NCBI GenBank assembly: GCA_037367405.1 | Contig: JAZKJV010000679.1 | Location: 124,001 to 188,000, forward strand | Length of the DNA: 64,000 nucleotides | Direction: 5' to 3' | Origin: Ottelia alismoides | Taxonomy: Eukaryota > Streptophyta > Magnoliopsida > Alismatales > Hydrocharitaceae | Shown here: positions 33,180-45,664 of the stretch, piece after piece | How the letters are laid out: each line of letters opens with the position of its first letter | Position numbering within the stretch: position 1 is the stretch's first letter | The notes under the pieces: model-generated | Databases searched by the model: none | What the model saw: only the letters and a program-made list of their open reading frames with translations | What the model was told of the DNA's origin: nothing | Position numbers and translations under genes: made by a program

Positions 33180-35396
33180 AATTATGGGTTGACAACATAA
33201 ACAATAAGGAAGTCACCGTTTATGTTGAGAAATATAAGTCATAAGTAAAGACAATTGCAAAACCAATTAAAACCTTTGGGACTGAGAGATAGGGATTATC
33301 TCAAACAAGTTTGAGGAGTACGACATTCAATCATGTATATATTGTTATTTTGGGCTCTTAAAGAAATTTTAGAGATAAGCAATGTTAATCGCTAATTAAA
33401 TAAAGAATTGGATTTCAACCAAGTCTGCAGAATTAATGCTATATGAAATTTGAAATGACAAGAAATCCAAATTGGGTCATTTCCAGAAATGGAGATGTGT
33501 TACACAAGTCTTGGTATTAGTTGGTTTAGAGACAAGCTTCCAAGATATTAAAATGCAAATTTGTTCGATATAGTAAACATTCTAAAGGGCATATGTTCTT
33601 CTATGAAACTAAATGTATGATCAAAAGTTATGATGCAACTTTCTTTGAAAAACACTTTGAGATCAGACAAGAGTTAGTTGATTGTATAGAATGTCTATAA
33701 TGATCCGTTAAAAGAAGTGGGTGAATCTTCACAACCTACGAGAATAATCGGAAACAAAAGACTTAGAACACATCCTGCTTGAACGGAAGATTATTATTTT
33801 TATTAATGTGAGGCATCGTATTATATTGTAAACGAGGATATAGTGGATTATACATATCCCATATCCTTTAAAAAATAATGGCTTCGAACAAGTCAGAATT
33901 ATGGAGGACCACCACGAGAGATGAGTTTCGATTCAGTTGAGTGAAATAATGTATGGGAAATATGTGATTTTCCAAAAGCTAGACATTCCATAGGATGCAA
34001 GTGTGCAGTTAAGAAATACCAAGTTGATGGTACCGTCGATAAATATAAAGCAAAATTAGTTGCAAAGGGTTATACTCATCAAGTTAAAATAGACTTGTAG
34101 AAAACATACTCTCTAGTTGTAAGTTTGCATCATTTCGGACGATCTTGACTATAGTTGTACATATGGATTTGGAATTATTCCAAATAAATGTGAAGACATC
34201 CTTTCTTAATGGAGAATTAAGAGAGGAGATTTATATGCGACAACACGATATGTTCAGGTAAAAGGACATGAGAAAAAGTTTATAAGTTAAGAAAGTTATT
34301 ATAAGGCTTAAAATAATCTTCACTATAACGATATCTCAAGTTTCATGAGTAAATTATTCAATTTGGATTTGTTGCAAATAAGTTGGATAATTGGATATAT
34401 GAAGAGTGGGAGCAAGTTTGCTATTATGTCATTATAAGTAAATGACATTTTACTCACGGGTGATGACATAGGAATGTTCAATGAAATTAAAGAGAAATTG
34501 AGCAGTAAATTTGACATGAAGGACATAAACGAAGCATCCCATGTTTTAGGAATTCAAATTACAAGAGACATGGACTCAAATACATTGAATCTTAGTCAAG
34601 AAAAATATTTGCATACTTTATTAAAGAGATTTGGAATGCACAATAACACTCCATCTATTACACCTATTGTGCTTAGAAAGAAATTTAGTAAGAGTCAATA
34701 TCATGTAAAGGGGCAAAAACTTTTAGAGGTTCCATATGCACAAGCGATGGGAAGTCTAATGTTGCAATGATGTGCATTCCACATGACTTGACTTATCCAG
34801 TTAACCTAGTCAGTAGATATCAAAGTAATCCCTTAACAACATATTGGAAAGCTATAAAGAGGATTCTTCGATATTTGAAAGGGATTATGCATCTGAAACT
34901 GGTGTATCAAGCTGAATCGCTTGAAGTAGTAGGATACTCTGATGCATATTTCAGAGGGGATGTGGATGAAGGAAATCTACACCAGATTACATTTTCATAT
35001 TTGGTGAAGCAAATGTTTTTGAGGTAGCAAGAACCAAAGATGTATATCTAGATATATACAGAAGACAGAATATATTACATGCAACATAGCCACCACTCAC
35101 GTGGTTTGGATGTAAACATTTTTTTGGAAAACTCAAGACTGAAATTGGTGAAAGGACCAACTGAAATGTATTGTGATAATCAAGCTGTAATAAGCTTGAT
35201 TAACAATGGGGCTTATAGTTTTAAAAGAAAGTACATTGAAATCCAATATCAATATATATACGATATAGTAGCAAAACTAGAAATAACGATCACATATATT
35301 ACTACAAATGATATGTTAGCCGATTCTCTAACCAAGGGAATTGTAGCTAGCACCTACATTAAGCATATTGGTTTAATGAGACTCATGAATGCATGA
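33180..35396 (+). pseudogene. Decayed Ty1/copia pol
   Basis: Read in broken frames, the segment shows an integrase-like region (33220-33700; DATFFEKHFEIRQELVDCIE at its end), the start of the copia RT (about 33950-34130: KYKAKLVAKGYTHQ), later RT pieces (34430-34770: FDMKDINEASHVLGIQITRD; 34800-34960: RILRYLKGIMHLKLVYQA) and the RNase H end (35160-35396: MYCDNQAVISLINN, then NDMLADSLTKGI). This order, integrase before RT, identifies Ty1/copia. At least five frameshifts or stops make it inactive. The 5' part (gag, protease, 5' LTR) was not found. Confidence 0.85.
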
Positions 35397-35505
35397 GTTA
35401 AAGAAGAGATCAACCAAGGAAGAGATCTTCATGAATATTGAACCTCCATGCAAAACACAATGAGTGAGAGCGTAATTGACTTGACCACTACGATCAAGTA
35501 GGAGA

Positions 35506-35960
35506 TGTAGAACAATCCAGTGATCGTGTGGTCAAAAACCACCGTTAGTGGTTGCGCTACTGACGGTTACGAAGACCGGGTCTTGCAAAAAACCCAATTG
35601 TGAGCATGAATGGAGAGGGCGTATTTGGTGAGAGGGTGTTCACGCCCTATAAATGTCGAGCTCCACCGAGAGGAGTGGATCATCTAACAACAACCCTCAC
35701 CATAGGGACTCCTTTCCCATCCTCATCTCTCTCATTCCTTCTCTCTCGTTCTCTCACGAAGAAGACAAACTGAAGCGTGCCGTAATTCTTGAGGAGAAAG
35801 GTGAAGTATAGGGGAGGTCTTAACGCTGCTCTTCTTAATAGAGAGTGCATAGCGGCAGAGGTGGGAGAGGAGGGCGATGCGACGGGGATTTGAGGAGGGT
35901 TGCTTGGCAAGTGAGGGAGAGGATGAGATGGCACGGGGAGGGATGAATGGGTTTAGATGT
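35506..35960 (+). repeat. Probable 3' LTR of the copia remnant
   Basis: The polypurine-like AAGTAGGAGA is followed by TGTAGAACAATCC, a typical LTR start, about 110 bp after the RNase H stop. CCTATAAATG at about 35646 could be the LTR TATA box. With no second copy in the window, the right end cannot be fixed. Confidence 0.5.
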
Positions 35961-36447
35961 AATTATGAAAATTTTCAGAAATATAAGTGTAAAAATGCAT
36001 GAAATAAACCGACAAAAGAGAGAACAACATCAAAAACATGCTCCAAATATCAGAACTGCATGAAGTGAACCCATATGGAATGTCTCATCATGGAAGACAT
36101 AGGGCAGATTCAAAATGATGATATATGAGAAGTATGTCTGGAAGGTTCAAAATTTTTCTCATAGGAACACACCTGATAAAACCTTAAATAAAAAGCTCAA
36201 GATGGATAACAAATGAAGACTTGTATTGAAGCCAAAGTCAGGACAATATTACCTCCCCAGAGGAGTTTTGAAATTATAATGAAAACCATTTCAGGGCTAT
36301 AATTTCACAAAACACTGAATAACTCAAATTATCCCTCATTTATCTGTATACAAACCAATGAGACAATTAAAATAACTCTACTCAATTGATAATGGGAGTC
36401 ATCTCCGAAGATTGTCCGGAAGATGTCATCAGTGAAGTTGTTCCCCA

Positions 36448-36652
36448 CAAGACTAAATGTCGGTTTCGGTCACCATTTTGGTGACCAACCAAAAAGAAAT
36501 TTCGGTCAAAATTCGACCAAAATTTCGATCATTTCGGTCATTTTTTGTACTAGGACCATCATATTTCGGTCATTTCGGTCAAATTTCGATTTTGACAGGA
36601 TATCGATATTTGACAGAAATTCGACCGAATTTCGCTGAAATTTGAGGCCATG
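36448..36652 (+). mobile_element. Non-autonomous hAT-type MITE, TTTCGGTC family, copy 3
   Basis: This 205-bp element starts CAAGACTAAATGTCGG and ends GAAATTTGAGGCCATG. It is flanked by GTTCCCCA (36440-36447) and GTTCCCCC (36653-36660), an 8-bp duplication with one mismatch. It is the same family and orientation as 3102-3325. Confidence 0.85.
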
Positions 36653-36822
36653 GTTCCCCCACGCAACACATTGCATACAATATTCCAAATCTCCGTAGAA
36701 ACAAAATCAATTCTCAAGTTAAGTTGAACTGTGCACCTGTTGATGGGTTGTGACATGAAGGATGCTTGCGATTTGTCTAGCATGTGGACAGATCATGGAG
36801 CTCAACGTCGAAATCCAGTTAC

Positions 36823-36933
36823 AAATCTCTTAATCCCTGCAAAATCTTTAACAGTCTTCACATTGCAGAAGTAGACGCCCCATTCGGTGGTCAGCAAATT
36901 CACAAGGACCTCAGATTGCTCGTCCTCATTTGT
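36823..36933 (-). other. Candidate 37-codon exon, gene unidentified
   Basis: The minus strand has TTGGATGTTGCAG, then an open 111-bp segment (TNEDEQSEVLVNLLTTEWGV, then YFCNVKTVKDFAGIKRF), then GTAACT. Acceptor and donor are both present, the length is a whole number of codons, and the peptide has a natural, hydrophobic-core composition. No neighbouring exon was convincing. It may be a relic or an exon of a gene whose other parts are displaced by insertions. Confidence 0.35.
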
Positions 36934-37145
36934 CTGCAACATCCAAACACAATTAATGAATGGCACTTGAAAGCTTCCTAATGGTCATGAGACATCAAAT
37001 TTCAGATGCAAACATTTTTTGCGTTTGCTGTGAGGGTGCCATCAAATATCGGCCTCGATTTAAGCAATTAAGGATCAAACCTAGGCAGATCTTAGGAAAG
37101 GAATCCCTACCCTCCACGGCAATCATCAATGTATTTCACAGGCAT

Positions 37146-38315
37146 AGTTCGAAATATCGATATCGTATTGGTCTGTCGGGAAAAGGATATATTGGGATAT
37201 ATCAACGGTATCGGTGGAAATATCAGAAATGGATCAAAAAGACATTTTTTTACCGTTTTTTAACAAATTAAGATCACCTAAGTTCTTAAAACAATAAATA
37301 ACTTACAAATACCCACTTATAACACATATATCGCTCATTCATACACCCAATATCGCACATATCGGTCGCACATATAGCTGTTGTTAATGTTGATTGCTGA
37401 GTACTGATAGATATAGGAAATGAAATAACTAAGTTAACAACACCTAGAAGACATCTTTTGTTCAAAAAATAGATGTCACATGTTGAATGATGATGATGAA
37501 TGAAATGACACAATGTTTCGTTCATAGAAATATATGTCGTGGACCACCAAAATTACTCCTACTATCATCGGCACCATAGAAGCTACCTCATACATCACTG
37601 TCACCGAGTTCTCGCCTCTCGAACTTGCTCCTCATGGAGATTCTCCCATGTTATATAGAAGCACATAACTTTGTAATCCTTACTTGTGAGGATAAGAACA
37701 ACAATATTGCAGCTAGAAATGGTATCATTGTTTGCACAATAAGAAAATGAAAGAGCTCAAGAACTGTGTGATGATGATGCCGGGTTAGGTTGCTCATTAA
37801 GGAGGAAAGTGATAATCTAAGATTTATCTTATGATCATTAAGAGATAAAATCCAGAATAATTATGAACAAATACATCGATAACTCTAAAAACCTTCTCCT
37901 CAAGATCTAAATATGAAAAATCGTATCCTGGCAATTGAATAACTCAAGAACAAATAATAAAGCACAAATACAAAGCCCCTTAAAAATCCATCTCTACATG
38001 CAGTAAAAACGATAAAAATCACCTTAAGGAAGCCTTACCTAAAGGCAAGAAGTTGCAGACAATAACAATGCCTTTTTTAGGAAGAAGGCAATAACAACTT
38101 GATATGGCGATATAGAAATCCGACATAGGCGATATAGGGAAAAGTTGCATTCAAAACTTGAGGTTTTGATTGATACCCCCATTGATACCCCAATATATTG
38201 ACAATTTCTCCCAATATCCGAGAAAATGACATATACAGTGGTATCGATATTGGTCGACATCCGATACCGATATATCATTGATATATTGACAATATATCCT
38301 AATATCACAAACCCG
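37146..38315. repeat. CGATATCG-word repeat clusters
   Basis: Clusters at 37146-37236 and 38101-38315 are made of CGATATCG, GATATATC and CGGTATCGG words in opposite orientation, with about 850 bp of unrelated AT-rich DNA between them. A third cluster lies at 38716-38885. The layout is like the other word-rich hAT elements in this window, but I could not find a clean terminal repeat or 8-bp duplication. Confidence 0.45.
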
Positions 38316-38715
38316 AATAGTCCAACCGAGAAAGAATAAACACCAAAAGTGGAAGATAGTTATCCTTTGATATGGGAGAAGAAGAAACATATAAATAAAC
38401 ATATAATTATCGTTCGATTAATAAAACAAGTTTCGAAAATAGAGATTGAGATATGCTCACGATCATGATCGCATCAATCAATTGCAATAACTATTGACTC
38501 CCAAATCATGTCCAACATTGCTACATTTCATATTCTTCCTATATACCCCACTATATGAGCGGATGGGTCCCCTGCAACAAGGGGGCCAAAAATCTCTATT
38601 TCACTCTAATAAATACTCTAAGTTTTTGACACTCAAGAGGAGAGATTGTGAGAGACCAAGTTCCATGCAGTTTACGATGCATTAGATTTTCGTCTACTTA
38701 AGATCATTGAAGGCC

Positions 38716-38885
38716 GTATTGGCGATATATCGCCTATATATCGATACCGAGACGAGACCGATATGGATACCGATATGGTGATATTTCCTCCTTTTCAGGC
38801 ATTTCCTTCACAAAAGAGCGTCGATATGGGCGATATTTCGACGATATATCGTCGAAATATCGAATCGACACGATATCGAAATGAA
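38716..38885. repeat. CGATATATCG-word cluster
   Basis: GGCGATATATCGCC, CGACGATATATCGTCG and GATACCGATATGG-type words follow each other for 170 bp. Several are perfect palindromes. No ends or target duplication were defined. Confidence 0.5.
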
Positions 38886-39330
38886 ATCGAGTGTATAGTT
38901 CATGGATTTTTAGTTTACACTTGTTATTATAAATCTCTCTATATTTACCCCACCCTAATAGAAGGAGAGTATAAAGCGGAAGCGAGGGAAATGAGTAAGG
39001 AGAGTGATATATTTACAGTGAAGAATTTCTCATAACAGATGTGGAATGCTATAAATGACGAAAAGTTTTATTGAAGAAGCCATGGTTATTAATGTAGCAT
39101 GACAAACTATTCATTATGATGTATTTTCGAGTGGAGGTGATCGAGAGCACAATCGGCTTTTTAGGAATTTCTATTGATGGTAAATTCTTCACTGTAAATA
39201 TATCACTCTTCTTATTCATTTCCCTCGCTTCCGCGTTATACTCTTCTTCTATTATGGTGGGGTAAATATAAAAAGATTTGCAATAATAAGTGTAAATTAA
39301 AAATCCGTGAACTATACATTCGATTTCAAT
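38883..39330. repeat. Large imperfect inverted repeat
   Basis: The left arm 38883-39028 reappears inverted at 39182-39330 with roughly 85-90% identity by eye, including GGAAGCGAGGGAAATGA and GTGATATATTTACAGTGAAG. The loop is about 150 bp. The right arm runs directly into the foldback element at 39292-39566. Confidence 0.75.
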
Positions 39331-39566
39331 GTCGTACATGAACTTTAAAAAGTAACAATATGGTACCCTAACTTTCAAATTTGTCTCAATGTGGTCCCTG
39401 ACTATTGAAATTTAAGGTTGAAATAATGAAATAATTAACTAAATTTCTACGTTAAAGGATCACATAGAGACAAATTTGAAAGTTGAAGTACCACATTGTT
39501 ACTTTTTAAAGTTCATGTACTACATTGAAATCATGTATATATTTCAGGGACATTTTTTTAATTTAC
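39292..39566. mobile_element. Foldback MITE with long inverted ends
   Basis: The first 120 bp (GTAAATTAAAAATCCGTG ... GTGGTCCCTGAC) match the inverted last 100 bp (GGATCACATAG ... TTTTAATTTAC) strongly, sharing ACATGAACTTTAAAAAGTAA and CTTTCAAATTTGTCTC. No exact target duplication was found, partly because it merges with the inverted repeat to its left. Confidence 0.6.
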
Positions 39567-41229
39567 TCTATTAAAAATACAAGATCCTAACACAAATCAT
39601 GATTCTAATCCCAACAGTAATATTGTTTTATTGTCCTTGTACACGTAAAAAATCAGACATAATTCACTTTTTGTTATTCTGAATGATTTTTGAGGGGGAG
39701 AAATGATGGAAATTATCAATAATAGTTTGTCAAATGACAAATCATTAGTCAATAATATCTTCTTATATCAAACATAGTTAATAATAGACTATCTGTGGCA
39801 TCCTCCTCGAGACATTTGATCGAATCGACACGTGATAGAAGCCATCTCAACTTTTAAACGATTCGGATACTCGACACGTGATAGAAGCCATCTCAACTTT
39901 TAAACGACCCGGATACTCAACAGCATCCACATTCATGCACTATAGTCAACATTCAGAATATAAAGCAAGAAAGGTAAAATGAATAAAATACTTCAGTCAC
40001 AATATATAATCATGGTTTCCATCTACTTATCATTATCAAATATAAATAGAGTCCACAATATCTATATTTGATAGGATATGTCAGCGAAAGCAAAGAAATC
40101 TAACTACAAGTACAAAAATATCTACTATCATAGGTCATAACATGAAAGTCGGTGCAAACTACAGAAGCTCAAGTGAAATTTTATTTCTCAAGCCTCAATC
40201 CACCGGTAAAGTTGTGGTACTAACCGAAAGATCGTACCAACATTAGAGAACTAGCACATGTCTAGGACTCACCAACACCGTGGGAGTTGTACCCTACTCT
40301 CGAATATGATAATTTCTTGAATCAGATAACAAGAAAACAAACATTGTTTTTTATCGTTGATTATGGTTTAAAATTCAATTACCACATTATCATTCTCACA
40401 AGTCATCTTTAGGCCATAAATTTCATATTCATCAAGTCATCTTTAGGCCATTCCAATAGGAAACATAATTAGTCACAAGTCATCACTATTTATATTTACA
40501 AACTAATTTCAACTCCAAAAGAGGCTTGGACCATGTTTCATTAATTCACTTTAATGGTCTGTTGGCAGTGCAGTGTATCTATCACTCAAAGGATTGAGTT
40601 CAAATCTTGAGGCATGCACCTGAGCGTGTTTCTCCCTCTTGTTTCAGAAAATACAAAACTAATATGCTGCGACTCGTATCTTCGTAGAACAACCATGCTA
40701 AAATTACAACACATGGCAAACCCTCTACTCTAAAAAGTGTATCCGTAAAGCACCTCAATAATCGCTATCATCCTATAACGGAGATAATATTTTTAAAGTT
40801 TTAATTCTTAACGAGTTCATATAGAACTGTCCATTATCTGTCAGTAGACTCAGTACTATCAAGCAAATTCTGAACATGTTCTTTTGGAGATGTTTCATTC
40901 AGTTATCAACTGTAACAAACTCTTCTCGAACTGAACTTAAACTTTCGTTATCTAAGTGATATCAAATATAAACTAACTAAGCAATATCGAATTCGAAAAA
41001 AAGTAAAAAGAAATCTTCCTAATAAATTGAAAACTATATGTGAGAGTAAGACTAGCAGTTTCTGGTAGTTGTAAATATACTCAGGTGTGAAGCAGCACAC
41101 ATCTCACTCACCTCCCTATATCAAACCAAACGGAAAAGAAATCAAAGATATGAAAAGAACAAGAGGAAGATTTGGAAGAAATTTGCATGATGAACCACCA
41201 GATTGTGGATTAGTTAAAGCCAATCAGCT
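39567..41229. other. AT-rich intergenic DNA, 3' of the NPH3-family gene
   Basis: No gene is recognised. A duplicated phrase, CGATACGTGATAGAAGCC-like sequence at about 39826 and 39870, is the only internal repeat noticed. A tRNA-like stretch at about 40565-40615 is discussed under rejected items. Confidence 0.4.
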
Positions 41230-44200
41230 TCATGGACGGAGGCTGTTGCTCCTCTTGTGCTTTGAAAGCTTCGCTTGCAGCTTCTCAATGGTCGTGCTAA
41301 ATGCCTTCTGTTCAGCCATGTTTTTCAGCTCAGCAACCGGTTTTTCCTGCACGCTGCAAATCTCGGGCTTCATTTTGAACTTGAATCTGTTCTGAACATC
41401 ACTACATCCGCCTTTTGCCTGTCCCAATCTTTCTATTTCCATCCTGATGGTTGTGCACTCTTTCTCGAGCTCGGCCACCCGCATACGCATGCTGTCCATG
41501 CCTATCTTCAGAACCTGGTTCTCACTCGTTGTAGTTGCCCATTGATCAACAACGGCTTCACTTCCCATGAAGCCACTCCGCAACGGTCTTGAACCATCGA
41601 GGTTGTCGGAGACAAGGAGGCAACCAGCTATGGAAGATCGCAGCTGTAGCTGTTCGAAGAAAAGGACTTGAATGATAACTCGGATGGGGAGTCGTTCATT
41701 TTGTGCCGCGTGTGTGCATGCTTCAAGGGACAGTTTCTGGCAATCCATTAATTTACATAGCTTTTCCCTTTCCGAATCCGTGAGCCATGAGTGTGCCTTT
41801 ACTCAAAAACCAAATTGCAACTATTACATACAGTTCCAAAATGCTACAGAAGGAAAATCCAAAGAAAAAGCATTACCTTCAAATATATGTCGATTGCACG
41901 ATAGAGTCCATCATCAAATGGTCGAGCATAATCTGGAAGTGTACCTGCGAGTGCTTGGAATTTGGCCATCTTTAAGTTAACATCAGGTGCAACCTCAGCC
42001 AAGAAACCATCAATAAGCCTCGCAACAGCAGTTAATGGCAACAAGGAAGGGGAACCAATAGATTTTACATCATGATGCGAATGTGGGGAAGCCTCTCCTG
42101 GTTCTTGGTCCATGGCTAAGAAGTGCTCGAGGATCCGTTGGACGCAATCCACATCGTAGAGAGTCTCAATTGAGTGGGAGTAATTGGGCAGCAGTAGATC
42201 ATCAAGGGTCGCCCTGTCTAGCTGCAAGCCCGTCCTCTTCTCCAAATGAGAGATACACGATGGGCTTACACGAAGAATCATGGCAGTCCGGAGCAAGCGA
42301 AATAGAAATCCTGTTGATGCAACCCCCTTTTCGACAGGAAGCAGTCTATCGACCTCTTCAAGAAGAAGTCTTTGTTCCTCTTCAGATGGCGCCATGGGTC
42401 GGGAGGTAAGAGGAGTTCGATGCATACCATGCTCACCACTCATATGACGCCGATTAAGCCCTGGAAGATACCGCTTTGCATAGAAAACAAGTGACCCAAC
42501 AATGATTTCTTGCCTGATTCCTCGAGATTCCATTGTTGATATCAGTCTCTTGTAAAGCGGAAAACTAAGAGTTGAGACATCTTCGTACCACCAATCGTAG
42601 CTATAATGCCTTGGCTTTGCACCGGTACTAATCCCATTCCAAAGAACACTCCCACCAGGACTTTGCATGGGACCTCGTCCTGTCATCGGCCAACCGAACA
42701 AGTTGGGATCTGTGCAAGCTTTTGCGGTCAAAGACTCAATGCACCTCTTCACTATGTTTGCATTTTCTGCATGAGGCAAAACATCAGTACAACATTGAAG
42801 TGTCTTGATGGTATCATTCCAGCTCGGTAGAACCAACTCATTTAGAAAGTTCTCCGATTGGGCAATCAGGTTTCCTTCTCCATAGTCTTCGGTCATACCA
42901 AGATATTCCGCAGCACAGCGGAAATAGGCAATGTTTGCCGGTGTCATATCTGTTTTGATACCATAGCAGAACCGTGCAGCAAGCTCGAACCCTTTTGAAC
43001 CTCCAGGTATCTCGTCTATATGTATGATACAAGCACCTTGTCCTTCACCTAATGCATCTCCGATAAACCGTTCAAGGAAACTACTCCTAGATAACAGTGG
43101 GAACTGAAAAAACACACGATAATAATTCATGACAACATTGGCAAATAACAAACAGGAAGCAATCAAACAATTGACAGATGCATGCTTTACAAAACAGTGA
43201 AGCTTTTATATATTCCTGACATCTTAAATTTCCATGTATGTTAGAAGTACAATATGGTGTAATTTGGAAAATTATTCATTAATCAGATTTATTACGTCGC
43301 GACCATTGTCTAGCACATTTCCCCAACCATCATCTAACAAGATGCTATGAGGATATCTTGGCAACCAATTGACGATGAATAACACATGCTTCTTTGAATT
43401 TATAGACTGTCCATTTCTATTAGCGAATACATCTATGACCAAAAACTAAGATAAACAGTCCATAAACTGCTCAGGCAAGTAGTTACATCTGCCTGGAGAT
43501 AAGGAAAATACCCGACAAGTGTATCCATTTTTTAACTACTGATTTACATGGACACAATCATGGTAGCGTTGACAAAAATGTGGCTCCACATGCTACAATG
43601 GATAAAAGGAATTGCTTGTAATGGCAGATTGGGTGATCAACTTGAACAACCCCATCTTTCTTAAGAAAGCCACTTGGAATTCTTTATTTTGATCATTGAA
43701 TGCCCCACACACTGAATAGAAAAATCCAAGAAAGGGAAAACAGTGCTGCCAATCTGATTGCAGCTTACTGCTACATCCAACTATTCAACCACCCAACAGC
43801 CAGCAGGAATCCCACTAAACTTCAAGTCAGTTCTTCCCTACCAACCAACAAACTGAAGGCAAACTTATATAGTTATATGCATAGACATAATTCATGGACT
43901 ATATGGCAACGAACAATTTCCATTAACATGCACCATGAAAGAAGACTCATTTTCAAGCATTCTAAAATCAAATATTTAAATATCATAAGAAATCGAATCA
44001 AATTCAGATTTCTACCTTGTGAAGGTGAAAGGACACTTCCCCAATTTCAATCGTAACATCGCTAGGGAGCCCACTGGTACAAATCCTGCAAATATGCCCA
44101 AATATAGAGTTACTATATATCAACAAACACATCATTTCCAAAAGCCACGCAATAGAAGCCTCCATTTCAACGTCTCTCCAGCATAGGATGCTCAAATAAA

Positions 44201-44591
44201 AGACAATACCGAAAACAATCTCTCCCACGCTTTAGTCAAAATCCAAACATTCAATGATACCGGTTGCTACACAACTGAAAATAGCGGTTTCATCAGCATG
44301 ATTACAATTAACAGTTCAAACTAGTCTTAGCATCTCAGAAATGGCACGAGTGAAAGGTCCATATATAGTGCAATTCTAACTAGTCTTTGATTAGCACTGC
44401 GATCATATGATTATCTTGGACTCTTGTAGAACTGCCTCAATTCAACCCCAAGAACAATGCACAAATGATGTAGTAAATAACAGAGATAAACCACAAATAA
44501 GATGAGAGGCTGCGTACCACGTCTGCCCTTCTCGTCTGAATATATCGGCTTTTGATCCAAGCTTCACGCAAGCCATCCTCAGAACCTCCAT
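41230..44591 (-). CDS. NPH3/RPT2-like (NRL) BTB-domain protein
   Basis: Four exons join in frame: 44518-44591, 44016-44085, 41877-43103 and 41230-41796, all with GT-AG introns, giving 645 residues, a normal length for the family. NRL proteins are plasma-membrane-associated adaptors of CUL3 ubiquitin ligases; founding members act in phototropin blue-light signalling and auxin transport. The N-terminal BTB domain (about 30-140) contains [20 protein letters not shown] and [19 protein letters not shown]. The NPH3 domain (about 217-508) begins [20 protein letters not shown] and ends with the family hallmark [21 protein letters not shown] short coiled coil follows (about 550-580, [20 protein letters not shown]). 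The tail KRSNSLRP is basic with serines near the end. The start at 44591 is the first ATG in frame; MACVKLG five codons later is an alternative. Which NRL subgroup it belongs to cannot be settled by eye. Confidence 0.92.
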
Positions 44592-45300
44592 GATTAGAAT
44601 GGGATACTGAGAAGGACGGGACAAAATCTTTTAAACGAAAATCCTGCTATTTTAGCTCAACCAAAACACCAACTGGTGGGACAGCACAACTCACCAGCAC
44701 CAACAGACAAGGCTTATTTAAAGAATCAGGTCACAGAGATTTAAGGCCCTAGAAAACACGTCTAGAATTCTGCTAAAAGGTCAAATACAAAGCACCAAAA
44801 CCAGATAAGCCACGTAAAGTTACACATACATAGATCATAAGATTGCTGAAAAGAGGACAGGAAGCCTCAAATTCTCACCAGATATGGAACAACACCAACC
44901 CAATACCCAGCAAGATCTGACCTTTCTTGAATCAAATCACCACAAAAGACCAAAAACGAACGCCAAAACCTCCCAATGACTCCCCAGAACAAACGCTACC
45001 CAAATCCCCTCCCAACGTATACAGCACGACCCAATCCCCAAGATATCATTTTTATCAAAATCCACAAACCCAATTGCAGGGCGAAACAGGTGAACAGACG
45101 AGAAACCACTCCCTCGACCCCCGCAATAAAATTTAATAGAAGTAGTGGGAAAGAGGGGGAAAGGAGACGATAAGTGGGGGAGATCAGCGACAAAGGACGT
45201 GAAAGGCCACCAAGAGGAGGAGAGGGAGGTCTTCTATTCCTTTCCTGTACCACTGATCCTCAAACTACACTACAAAACTGCAAGAACCCAACTGGGTATA
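44592..45300 (-). promoter_or_regulatory. Probable 5' UTR and promoter of the NRL gene
   Basis: The CT-rich minus strand near 45130-45250 resembles a leader or core promoter region. No clear TATA box is seen, and a leader intron between this stretch and the start codon is possible. Confidence 0.3.
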
Positions 45301-45664
45301 GGCGACAAGATGGAAGCCTGAGAGGTGGAAGCTCGCGGATTGAGGAGACTGGTGGGGGAAAAATACAAACTTGGTGTAAGAACATGTGACTTTGTTGTTT
45401 CTCTCTCTACCACTTTTCTCGCTTTCTGCTTTCCCTCTCTCATGAAGCTGTTTCATGGCATGGGAGATAGCGTGCTTTCCCTCCCTCTTGTTGTGTGCTC
45501 TGCGAATCATTTAGGCGTCCCCACGGGTGTAGTGCTTTTGGAGCACCAAGGCGCAAGGTGATAATGAACACATTTTTTTTGTTTAATGTTTTGGACATAG
45601 ATAGGTGCTAGGGATCAAAACGGTCGAACACGTTTAGAAATACAAGTATAATCATATCTATATT

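Noticed and set aside
37146..38315. Treating the two CGATATCG clusters as one 1.2-kb hAT element.
   Set aside because: Tried ends near 37140 and 38320 did not give inverted termini or an 8-bp duplication.
39292..39566. Target duplication for the foldback MITE.
   Set aside because: Flanks ATAATAAGT and TCTATTAAA do not match, so the element is reported without one.
40565..40615. tRNA-like A/B boxes (TGGCAGTGCAGTG and GAGTTCAAATC).
   Set aside because: No cloverleaf can be drawn and there is no bounded SINE body; too weak for a feature.
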